NCBI GenBank assembly: GCA_964613035.1
Contig: CAZTFQ010000012.1
Location: 1 to 58,963, forward strand
Origin: CAVIQK01 sp964613035
Lineage (GTDB): Bacteria; Bacillota; Clostridia; Christensenellales; DTU072
Direction: 5' to 3'
Length of the DNA: 58,963 nucleotides
Under the pieces are notes generated by a model. The model did not search any database and was not told the DNA's origin. It saw only the letters and a list, made by a program, of their open reading frames with translations. A program made the translations under genes and the position numbers. Shown in pieces: positions 16,387 to 24,393 of the stretch (positions are counted from its first letter, which is position 1; every line of letters starts with the position of its first letter).

Positions 16387-17853
16387 TTATAATTTACTGG
16401 TTCTTGTTATTTGTAGACTCGAGACGTCGATTTCCACTCGAGATTTTTCCGTAAGATAGGGTTCTTCCGCATTAAGCCACAATGCAACGTAACGCTCGAA
16501 TCCTTTTAGGTAGCAGTAACACAATTTTTTATCGCCGACGACTTCTTCGTCGAGACATTTTTTTACGGTTATTCCCCTTTTGCTCGGCTTAGCCTCGGTT
16601 TGATTTGAAAACGTCACGGATACGGAAGAAGACGGATGCTTTTCTGCAAGAAATATTTTACCGCAAGGTAAAATTAATTTCTTTCCCGACAATCGTCCAT
16701 GGCAACGATTGGAATATACTCTGTAGTGAGCAAGCACTCTGTTGCCGTCCTTATCGGACAGCTCCATACCGGTCGTAGCGAAACACAGGCAACCCGAAAA
16801 GTCTTTGTCGTCGACATTGAGAAACAGTTCTGTTCCGTCAAAAAGTCTGAAGACGTTCTTTGAGAGACGTTCTGCGGAAATTTTGATATCCCCGTATACG
16901 GGGCGCGTATGTATCGACGTCGTAGGCACGACGACCGTTACGTCGCCGTATTCTCCGATAAATCTTTGAGAAAAATTATCGTCCACAGACCATTCGCAAT
17001 CACAAAATTTAAGAATTTTTCCGTCAAAATGCCCGTCGAGCAGAAGATTCTTTTTTTGTCCGCCGACTAAACCGTTGTCGTCGAAACGTTGTTTTTTTCC
17101 TACGTAAGGATTGAACATACCGTCTTCGTCCATAATCGAAGACGGCGCAATCGTTTCCAGCACGCTCTGCGAATCGGGGTTATGCAAAACGAAATCTTTC
17201 TTCCCCTGTTGTATGACTCTGCCGTCTTTCATTATTATCAGATGATCCGCAAGCAACATTGCTTCCGACAAATTATGCGTAACGTATAAAAACGTAACTT
17301 CCGGCAAGCTCTCCTTGAGTTGTTTTATATACGCCGCATATTTTATACGCTGCGGCTCTGCGATATTGGACATCGGTTCGTCGAAAAGGATCGCTTTAGG
17401 ACGAGTGACGACGGCTTTTGCCAAAGCGACTCGCTGTTGTTGACCTCCCGAAAGCTGCCCCGGGAGCTGACCTGCGACGTCGGTCAATTCAAACTGCTTA
17501 AGAGTGTCTCTTATACGTCGGTCCTCTTCTTCTCGCGGAAGACGATATCTGCTCAATGCAAGGGCTAAGTTTTCCCAAACCGTAAAACGGGGATACAGCA
17601 CGTATTCCTGAAAAACCATTGCCACGTTGCGGTCTTTCGCCGCTATTCCGTCGGCAAGGATGCCGTCGAGATACAGTTCTCCGGCGGTAGGTTTTTCCAA
17701 CCCTGCGATTACTCGTAGAAAGGTAGATTTTCCGCATCCGGACTCGCCTAAAATGACCGCGAAATCGCCGTCGGGCACATCCATAGATACGTCTCTCAGG
17801 GCATAGGCGCCTTTTTCAAAGACTTTTTTTAGATATCTTGCGGTTATCTTCAT
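16387..17853 (-). CDS. Sugar-type ABC ATPase with altered D-loop and unusual C-terminal half
   Basis: 488 residues. The N-terminal 230 form a MalK-like nucleotide-binding domain: Walker A GESGCGKST (36-44), Q-loop Q82, signature LSGGQQQR (134-141), Walker B ILFDEP (155-160) and H-loop H193. The D-loop, usually SNLD, reads SNIA, so the conserved Asp is Ala165. The C-terminal half (about 240-488) is longer than the MalK regulatory domain and shows no clear GxRPEDI motif. It contains beta-rich segments, including GKKLILPCGKIFLAEKH. The gene overlaps the upstream membrane-protein gene by 4 nt and is followed by GH2 after 10 nt. It probably drives or regulates sugar import of this locus. The partner permease is uncertain. 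Confidence 0.8.
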   Translation of the reverse strand: MKITARYLKKVFEKGAYALRDVSMDVPDGDFAVILGESGCGKSTFLRVIAGLEKPTAGELYLDGILADGIAAKDRNVAMVFQEYVLYPRFTVWENLALALSRYRLPREEEDRRIRDTLKQFELTDVAGQLPGQLSGGQQQRVALAKAVVTRPKAILFDEPMSNIAEPQRIKYAAYIKQLKESLPEVTFLYVTHNLSEAMLLADHLIIMKDGRVIQQGKKDFVLHNPDSQSVLETIAPSSIMDEDGMFNPYVGKKQRFDDNGLVGGQKKNLLLDGHFDGKILKFCDCEWSVDDNFSQRFIGEYGDVTVVVPTTSIHTRPVYGDIKISAERLSKNVFRLFDGTELFLNVDDKDFSGCLCFATTGMELSDKDGNRVLAHYRVYSNRCHGRLSGKKLILPCGKIFLAEKHPSSSVSVTFSNQTEAKPSKRGITVKKCLDEEVVGDKKLCYCYLKGFERYVALWLNAEEPYLTEKSRVEIDVSSLQITRTSKL

Positions 17854-18812
17854 TCTTTTTCCGTCCGATTGTCGTCTACAGATTCTTCCTCGTCGTCTGC
17901 TATATACGAGGGATCCGTAACTTCTAAGAAGCTTTTTCCGTCTTTAAGTCCCATTCCGACGAAATCGGGATATTCTTTAACATTGATATATCTGTCGAAC
18001 ACGTACAGACAAAATTCTGTCTGAGCGAAGACGACGTAGCACGTACCGACGGTCAGCACAAGGCATAGGATAATCAATTTAGCCAAGCCCCAGGGTAAAA
18101 ACCAACATACGATCATCGGAGCTGCGGTGACGCACAGGACGCCGAAAGACGAAAACAATTTTTTGAAGGTCAATGCCATGCTGTTAAGTAACAGTTTTGA
18201 CGTGCTTACGTTATATAACGACGCCTGAGCGTATGAGAACGTCGCGACTATCAGAGCGATGACTCTCGCCACGTAGCACAAACAAATCGCCGTAGTCCAG
18301 AAAAAGGAATTGTCTTCACTCATAGTAAGGCTACAGACTGAAATTAAATATTCCGTCAGCGCAACGAATATTCCGAGTATCAATCCGATGAGGAAAAATT
18401 GTTTCCAGCTTTTTTTGATACCGTCGATGAAGTCGTGACCGACTTTAACGGGTTGCCCCCAGCAAAGCTTTCTCGCAACGTAAAACACGCCCGCCAGTCC
18501 GATCGAAGCCAATGCAAGCAAAATCGCGTCCGTACCGTATCTCAGCAGAGTCAAATTGATGAGATAAGAAAACTTTTCGGCAACGGTCATGTTTTGTGTA
18601 AAAGTATCGACGTATCCTACGGCGAGCATATCCCAGACCAAAAGCAATATCCAAAAAGGCGCGCAAAGCAGATTGGCGCGAAAAAGAATACCGAAGCGGC
18701 TCTTAAACAGGACAAAGAATTGTTGACGTCTGGTAGCAGGCAAATTATCCGACGTAAAATCGTCGGAGCGTTGCTTGCCGAATATCATTTTATAAACAAG
18801 ACCTTTTTTCAT
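17850..18812 (-). CDS. Multi-spanning membrane protein, possibly YesL/DUF624-like
   Basis: 320 residues with about six hydrophobic segments between residues 38 and 265, a basic N-terminus and an acidic tail ending SVDDNRTEKE. The layout and the sugar-locus position resemble YesL/DUF624 proteins, but I cannot see a decisive motif. The gene overlaps both neighbours by 4 nt (start with the preceding gene, stop with the ATPase gene), which implies a stoichiometric complex. It could be a membrane partner of the ABC ATPase downstream. Confidence 0.6.
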   Translation of the reverse strand: MKKGLVYKMIFGKQRSDDFTSDNLPATRRQQFFVLFKSRFGILFRANLLCAPFWILLLVWDMLAVGYVDTFTQNMTVAEKFSYLINLTLLRYGTDAILLALASIGLAGVFYVARKLCWGQPVKVGHDFIDGIKKSWKQFFLIGLILGIFVALTEYLISVCSLTMSEDNSFFWTTAICLCYVARVIALIVATFSYAQASLYNVSTSKLLLNSMALTFKKLFSSFGVLCVTAAPMIVCWFLPWGLAKLIILCLVLTVGTCYVVFAQTEFCLYVFDRYINVKEYPDFVGMGLKDGKSFLEVTDPSYIADDEEESVDDNRTEKE

Positions 18813-19309
18813 TCTTTTTCCGCAAAGTAAGCCAATATATCGTCTAGTAATGTTTTTTGAGTTTCGTAAGAATCGGAGTTGACGAGCATATACATATCGT
18901 CGCCTACCGAAATTCCTATAGAGTCGTCCTCATAATCGAGAGTGTCGTCGAAACCGTCCAGCGTCGCGAAGAGACCGAATTCCGCCACGGCGAGAGCTTC
19001 TTCTCGAGATAAAACGAATACGTCTATTGTGGTTGCTTTTACTCCGAACGCCTGCGCATACATACTGTCGGAGGGATTATACACGCCGAAAGAGCACTTT
19101 TCCATACCGTAATTATCGGCTATATTTTCAATCGCGAGTCGGTCGTCCGCGGTCAACCATTCGTCGGAGCCGACCCAAAGCTCTAGAGTCAATTCCGCAG
19201 AAGGTCTTGACATCCAATAAAACGCCAACCCCCATACGCCGAAGGAAACAACGACTATTAATATCCAAAGCCAGCCTTTACGGAGGTAATATTTAGCCTT
19301 ATCTATCAT
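18809..19309 (-). CDS. Membrane-anchored protein resembling the N-terminal lobe of a solute-binding protein
   Basis: 166 residues. One strong signal-anchor helix (about 13-33, without a lipobox Cys) is followed by an extracytoplasmic domain beginning ELTLELWVGSDEWL. Its DRLAIENIADNYG and IDVFVLSREEALAVAEFG segments follow the order seen in the first lobe of ABC solute-binding proteins. A full binding protein has about 400 residues or more, so the second lobe would be missing. I read it as a one-lobe or relic binding protein, with modest confidence. It overlaps its neighbours by 4 nt on each side. Confidence 0.55.
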   Translation of the reverse strand: MIDKAKYYLRKGWLWILIVVVSFGVWGLAFYWMSRPSAELTLELWVGSDEWLTADDRLAIENIADNYGMEKCSFGVYNPSDSMYAQAFGVKATTIDVFVLSREEALAVAEFGLFATLDGFDDTLDYEDDSIGISVGDDMYMLVNSDSYETQKTLLDDILAYFAEKE

Positions 19310-19785
19310 TCTATTACCTCTTCTCTATATGCGACGACGTTTTTCCCGACCAGCATAAGCTGATACGTTTTGTCCGGTTGAAAGGGATTGTTCAATAAGG
19401 TCGGAAGCAACAATTCTCTATCGCCGAATTGTAGAACGGAGTATATTATTCCGTCGGTTTCGACGACTTCTTTTTCTCCTAAAAAAGTCAACGCGTCGTA
19501 CTCTTTATTCGCGTCGCGGATACGAGAGACAAACTTAGACACCGTTCTATATTGCGGAGGCACTTTTATAAACAATATTACGCTCCATACATAGGGTACG
19601 GTCATGAGAGAATCGACTATCCATGCCGCGATATAGGATATTTTATCCGTCAGCGCGAGTGCGACGAACGCGCCGATCGATACGACGAAAACAACGCTTA
19701 TCAGCGAAAAAATCAAATTGCGTTTTTTATTTTGTTCGGCTAGTTTACTTACCGTCTCAAAATCATAGATTTCGATGAATTCCAC
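19306..19785 (-). CDS. Small two-helix membrane protein, unknown family
   Basis: 159 residues with two adjacent membrane helices (about 25-47 and 50-73) and a C-terminal soluble domain of about 85 residues (FLGEKEVVETDGIIYSVLQF). The start is GTG at 19785, supported by GGAG six nt upstream. No known family is recognised. It is the first gene of the overlapping set that continues through the one-lobe binding-protein-like gene, the six-helix protein, the ABC ATPase and GH2. Confidence 0.6.
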   Translation of the reverse strand: MEFIEIYDFETVSKLAEQNKKRNLIFSLISVVFVVSIGAFVALALTDKISYIAAWIVDSLMTVPYVWSVILFIKVPPQYRTVSKFVSRIRDANKEYDALTFLGEKEVVETDGIIYSVLQFGDRELLLPTLLNNPFQPDKTYQLMLVGKNVVAYREEVIE

Positions 19786-19834
19786 TTTTTCTCCGACCGC
19801 ACATAGTGCGCGTAAGACGTCGTTATCGTCTCTT

Positions 19835-19863
19835 ATTGTACACTAAAAGAATCTTTTTTCCAA
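19835..19863 (-). promoter_or_regulatory. Promoter of the small-membrane-protein/ABC/GH2 operon
   Basis: Minus strand: TTGGAA (19858-19863), 17-nt spacer, TACAAT (19835-19840). Confidence 0.6.
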
Positions 19864-19892
19864 ATCAATTACATAAGCCGCTATAGAAATAA

Positions 19893-20021
19893 CGGACTGT
19901 AAGCTGTCTTATACATAGGAGTCGTCATATGATGTAAATACGACGCCGAAACCGTACCGATTGCCTACAGTCCGACTCTTATCGGAATAGTCGGTCATCC
20001 GATGATGAGTCGAATGACCGA
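19893..20021 (-). terminator. Inverted repeats downstream of GH43 gene
   Basis: This gene-free stretch holds two inverted repeats: a wide one, CGGACTGTA (19893-19901) with TACAGTCCG (19966-19974), and a hairpin TCGGTCAT/ATGACCGA (19991-19998, 20014-20021). The second is placed to end transcription of the GH43 gene. There is no T-run, so it may act with another factor or only protect the mRNA 3' end. Confidence 0.45.
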
Positions 20022-20029
20022 TAACCTAT

Positions 20030-22462
20030 TTAACGTTCTACACCGAGCTCGACCAGTTTAGCGCAGACTTCGTCTACGTTGTCCGTGATGGAATAGTTGC
20101 GGAATCTGGTATATGAGTTATAAGTCAACAGCGATACCGCGCAAGCGGTGTTGTCGTTGTCGGTGAAGCCTCTTAACGCGCCGTCCTTAAGAGCGAACGC
20201 CAGCGTATCGTTGACAAACATATAGCATTCGTCTCCGAGACGGGCTATAGCCAGCTTGGTATAACCGTCACCGGTATATTCGATACTGCCGACCTTAATT
20301 CTTTGGCTGTCGTAATTGCTCCAAACGTAATCTTTACCTGCGTCGTTACTTTCGACCCAGCCGACGTACTGACCGGAATAATCGGCGGTACAATCGATAT
20401 TGAAAAATACGAAGTAATCCGACAGAGCGTCCATCATAATACCGATCTTGGGGTAATTGTCGTTGAGATACGGGGTCGTATTATTAAGTACGGACAACTC
20501 TACTTCTACGTAGAAATCGGTAGAAACGATATCCTTGAAGTATAATTTCTGGAGATTGCCGCACCACGTTTTTTCTACGTAAGCGTTTTCTGTGCCGTCG
20601 TCGTGAGACAGGTCATAACCGTAATCGCTATTGAACTTACCCGCGCTACCGAATGTGGTGCTTTCGTATACGGGAGTGGGGCTACCGAACTCGGGCTCGC
20701 TGTAAGAATACTCGCTAAACTCTTTAACGGGGGCGGGGTTGTTAACTTTCTTACCGAGAACCATAATCTCATTGAGTGCTCTGGCTCCGTCTGCGAGAAT
20801 GGATATCTCTATCTTATTGATAGGAAGCTCGTCGAACTCTAAGAGAGCATTGGCACCGGGGTAAATAATCTCGGAGAAAGTATCGGCGTTCCATTCATCG
20901 TCGAACTTAATATTGTTAACCTCTACCATAGCGGTCGTCGGCTGTCCCTCGGAATCGGTACCCGTATAATAATACAGTTTAATACTATTGATGCCCCAGA
21001 AAGCCTTTTCATAATCCGTGCTGTTGTAGATTATAACGGAGCGAGCGTTGATAAACTCGTCGAAGGTCATCGTGACGAGGACGTTGCCGTCGTCTGTCTC
21101 GAACTCGTTAACGGGGTCCGTATCGTGAATTTTTATCAATCCGTCGGTCAAATAGGACACGCTGCTGTCCGAAGAGACGTTTTCTACGGTCACGGTCGCA
21201 AGACCCGCGAGGTTTTCATAACCGGAAATTTCCGAAGGAAGGGGTTGATACGAATACGTAGGACCGTTGGAGTGGATAACGGTCTGTCCTTTATTATTCT
21301 CGACAAAAGTTATAGTATCCACTGCCAATGCTCTACCGTTACCTATATCGGTACGGTTGAGGAATGTATGATACGCTATCATTATCTGATCGCCGCACTC
21401 GATGAAACAATGGTGACCCGCGCTGGAGAGGACGCCGCTCCACGCACTGTCCGTACCGATAATACGTCCGCCGTCTTCGGGTTGAATTTTAGTAAACTTA
21501 CCCAGAGGACTATCGGCTACCGCTTGACGGACCTGATACATTTCCTGAGTATACGCATAGACCGAGAAAGTCATATAATATTGACCGTCGTGGTAAAGCA
21601 TATAGGGGGCTTCATTAACCGACGCGATACCGGAGCCTTCGTCTATATCGTTGTCGCTACGATCTACAGTAGAATTGTAGAGCTTAGTAAGCTCGGTAAG
21701 AGTGCTATAATCGGGTTCTAGCCAAGAATTGAGTTTAACTCCGAAAATCGTTTGACCGTGCCAGTTACCGTTACCGTCGTTGCCGTATCCGGAATAATAG
21801 AGATATTTATCTCCGGTCACGGGGTCGATAAACGGATGAACGTCGATCGTATCCTGACGTGCGAGCTCTGCGGGAATAGAAGGATTGGAGGGAGAAAAAT
21901 CGTAAGCAGGCTCGGAGCCGCCGCGCAATGGCTTGAAAGGACCGTAAGGAGTTTCGGAATAAGCCACGTCTATACACTTACGAGCGTTGTCGTTGCGGTT
22001 ATCTGCGTTGTAGAACAACAGATATCCGAGGTCTTCATCGAATAAAATTTCCGGTGCCCAGTGATTGTAGGCGTCCCAATTGTAGCTGAAGTCTGGTTGA
22101 TATGCGACGGAAACGTATTCCCAGTTGGTCAAATCCTTACTACGCCAGCATTGAATACCGAAGCAACCGACTAAATCGGACGTGCCGTAAGCGTAGAACC
22201 AGCCTTCCTCCTCGCCGTGATCGATATAGATAACGTCGGGGTCGGCTATTTCGAATTTAAGCTCGTTGAGATAATACAGATTTTTGTTATAATCGGTACT
22301 ACTCATCTGAGCATTGGTCACGTAGGAGAACTCTCCCGTTGCCGTCTGATCGGAGTCGTCGGGCTCGTCGGGAATACATGCCATCATCAAAACAAGACTT
22401 GCCATCAGTACTACCACCAAAAGTAAGATTTTTTTGTAATTAAAGTTTCTTTTCATTATCAT
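20030..22462 (-). CDS. Glycoside hydrolase family 43 lipoprotein with C-terminal binding modules
   Basis: 810 residues. Lipobox MMAC (Cys29) predicts a surface lipoprotein. The five-bladed propeller spans about 65-400, with general base Asp74 (IADPDVIY), pKa modulator Asp207 (TIDVHPFID) and acid Glu284 (ASVNEAPYML). GH43 enzymes cut arabinofuranosides, xylosides or galactans. The 440-580 region looks like an F5/8-type discoidin sandwich. The last 190 residues form another sandwich (KIGIMMDALSDYFVFFNID, ending FRNYSITDN) that recurs twice in the SGNH lipoprotein upstream. It is the last gene behind the binding protein and permeases, so it trims the glycan before import. Substrate is not determined. 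Confidence 0.9.
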   Translation of the reverse strand: MIMKRNFNYKKILLLVVVLMASLVLMMACIPDEPDDSDQTATGEFSYVTNAQMSSTDYNKNLYYLNELKFEIADPDVIYIDHGEEEGWFYAYGTSDLVGCFGIQCWRSKDLTNWEYVSVAYQPDFSYNWDAYNHWAPEILFDEDLGYLLFYNADNRNDNARKCIDVAYSETPYGPFKPLRGGSEPAYDFSPSNPSIPAELARQDTIDVHPFIDPVTGDKYLYYSGYGNDGNGNWHGQTIFGVKLNSWLEPDYSTLTELTKLYNSTVDRSDNDIDEGSGIASVNEAPYMLYHDGQYYMTFSVYAYTQEMYQVRQAVADSPLGKFTKIQPEDGGRIIGTDSAWSGVLSSAGHHCFIECGDQIMIAYHTFLNRTDIGNGRALAVDTITFVENNKGQTVIHSNGPTYSYQPLPSEISGYENLAGLATVTVENVSSDSSVSYLTDGLIKIHDTDPVNEFETDDGNVLVTMTFDEFINARSVIIYNSTDYEKAFWGINSIKLYYYTGTDSEGQPTTAMVEVNNIKFDDEWNADTFSEIIYPGANALLEFDELPINKIEISILADGARALNEIMVLGKKVNNPAPVKEFSEYSYSEPEFGSPTPVYESTTFGSAGKFNSDYGYDLSHDDGTENAYVEKTWCGNLQKLYFKDIVSTDFYVEVELSVLNNTTPYLNDNYPKIGIMMDALSDYFVFFNIDCTADYSGQYVGWVESNDAGKDYVWSNYDSQRIKVGSIEYTGDGYTKLAIARLGDECYMFVNDTLAFALKDGALRGFTDNDNTACAVSLLTYNSYTRFRNYSITDNVDEVCAKLVELGVER

Positions 22463-22517
22463 AAAACTCCTTATGAAAATTTATGAGTTACATAACGGTT
22501 CTGATATGCCGTCGGGT

Positions 22518-23420
22518 TTACAATTTCATTCCGCTCGTAGCGATACCTTCTATGAAATATTTTTGAGCGCAGAGGTACAGAATCAACGTAGGAATCAATG
22601 CGATAATCGAGCCTGCCATAATCGTCGGGACGTTGGAAGAATACGCGCCCTGGAACGTTTTTAACGCGAGCTGAAGGGTTATCCACTCGTCGCTCTGGAT
22701 GTATAGATACGGTCCGAAGTAGTCGTTATAACCGCCTATAAATCCGAGTAGACCTTGAGCAAGCAAGGCGGGCACGCTGAGGGGGACCATGATCTTCCAG
22801 AAAATCTTGAAGTACCCGAGTCCGTCCAGTTTAGCCGCCTCGATAAGTTCCGTAGGAATGCCTGCATAGAATTGACGCATAAAGAATACGCACGTAGCCG
22901 CGCCGAATGCGCCGGGAATCATCAGAGGCAGAGGAGTGTCGACCCATCCGATCATATCGTAAATAAGGTAAGACGGCGTGAGCATTATCGTACCCGGGAT
23001 CATCATTGTTGCCAGCAATATCGAGAAAAGTAAATTCTTGCCCTTAAAGCGGAGCTTGGCAAAGGCATAAGCGCTCATCGAGGAGAAGAACAGTCCCAAT
23101 ATCGTCGGGGGAATGACTATGATGAGAGTATTGATGAAGCCTTTAAGCACAATCGGCATACCGTCCATAGATCCGCCTATATACGTGAAGACCTCGATAT
23201 ATCCCTGGAACGTGAATTCTTTCGGGAAGAACGAAAATACGGGATCGGAGGCTTCCTGCCAAGTCTTAAAAGAAGTGACGAGGACTATCGAGAACGGCGC
23301 CAAAATCCATATGGCGAAAAGGATTAACGCCAGATAAATACCGATTTTACTGACAATCCTCATTACTCTGGCTCTACGCGATAAATCGAGTTGTTTTTCT
23401 ATATTTATTAGTTTAGTCAT
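22518..23420 (-). CDS. Sugar ABC permease, MalG type
   Basis: 300 residues and six membrane helices, with the EAA loop EAAKLDGLGYFKIFWKIMVP that docks the ATPase. The C-terminus (FIEGIATSGMKL) is typical of carbohydrate CUT1 permeases. Its start overlaps the MalF-type gene stop by 8 nt. With that partner it forms the translocation pore for the oligosaccharide bound by the lipoprotein encoded upstream. No ATPase gene sits in this operon, as is usual for systems powered by a shared MsmK-type ATPase. Confidence 0.93.
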   Translation of the reverse strand: MTKLINIEKQLDLSRRARVMRIVSKIGIYLALILFAIWILAPFSIVLVTSFKTWQEASDPVFSFFPKEFTFQGYIEVFTYIGGSMDGMPIVLKGFINTLIIVIPPTILGLFFSSMSAYAFAKLRFKGKNLLFSILLATMMIPGTIMLTPSYLIYDMIGWVDTPLPLMIPGAFGAATCVFFMRQFYAGIPTELIEAAKLDGLGYFKIFWKIMVPLSVPALLAQGLLGFIGGYNDYFGPYLYIQSDEWITLQLALKTFQGAYSSNVPTIMAGSIIALIPTLILYLCAQKYFIEGIATSGMKL

Positions 23421-24321
23421 AACTCACCCACAGCTTAGAAATCGCAAAATTAAGTACGGTGAAGCCCAATATTATCAGGGCGAGCAGCCACGCCGTAGCG
23501 GATGCTATACCCATTTCGTGATACTCGAATGCATATCGCCAGAGATAAAACACCACCGTTACGCCTGCGTTATCGGGACCGCCGCTACCGGATATAATCT
23601 GCGGACGGGCAAACTCCTGTAGAGACCCTATAATACCTGTTATCAACAGATAAAAAGTCGTCGGAGAAATTGCGGGGACGGTGATGTGCAAAAAGCTTTG
23701 GAAAGCATTGGCGCCGTCCACCTTAGCCGCCTCATACAGAGAACCGTTGACGTTGGTCAGGGCGGCGCTGTACAGAATGATTCCGAATCCCGTACCCGAC
23801 CATATTCCCATAATAATGAGACAGGGGATGAAGGTGTCGGAATTACCCCACCAGTTGATTTTTTCTCCGCCGCCGGAGCTGATTAAATGGTTGATAATAC
23901 CGTAGTTATAGTTAAAAATCCATTGCCACATAAGCGTAACGGCGACTACGGAGCACACGTAAGGAATGAAGTAAATCGTACGAAAGACTTTTTTTCCGCG
24001 AATATTTTTTGTAAGCAAAAACGCTACTATCAATGCGAGGAAGATATTAACGAAGGTAGACAAACTCATATAGAGAGTGTTGCCGATCGCTTTCCAAAAC
24101 AAGTCGTCTTGAAGGACTGTAAGATAATTCTGTCCGTAATTGAAATTGGCACCCTCGAACGAGAAGAAAGTAATATCGGTAAACGACATTATAAAAGCCA
24201 ATACCATCGGAATCAGTCCGAACAACGCGAATCCTATCACCGGGACAATCGCCAGCAAAATACCGCTGATATTTTCTTTATTGGAGCGTTTTCTCTTGTG
24301 GAAAACATTATCAAGATACAT
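23413..24321 (-). CDS. Sugar ABC permease, MalF type
   Basis: 302 residues and six membrane helices. The N-terminal cytoplasmic stretch (HKRKRSNKENIS) is basic. The EAA loop is EAAKVDGANAFQSFLHITVP. It is the partner of the MalG-type permease that follows with an 8-nt overlap. It lies 72 nt downstream of the solute-binding protein gene. Family assignment is secure. Confidence 0.93.
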   Translation of the reverse strand: MYLDNVFHKRKRSNKENISGILLAIVPVIGFALFGLIPMVLAFIMSFTDITFFSFEGANFNYGQNYLTVLQDDLFWKAIGNTLYMSLSTFVNIFLALIVAFLLTKNIRGKKVFRTIYFIPYVCSVVAVTLMWQWIFNYNYGIINHLISSGGGEKINWWGNSDTFIPCLIIMGIWSGTGFGIILYSAALTNVNGSLYEAAKVDGANAFQSFLHITVPAISPTTFYLLITGIIGSLQEFARPQIISGSGGPDNAGVTVVFYLWRYAFEYHEMGIASATAWLLALIILGFTVLNFAISKLWVSYD

Positions 24322-24393
24322 AAAAACTATCTCCTAAGTGAATAAGGTTATATATGCGGCGGAAAAATATTCCGCCGCAATCCGTCGAGTGTA

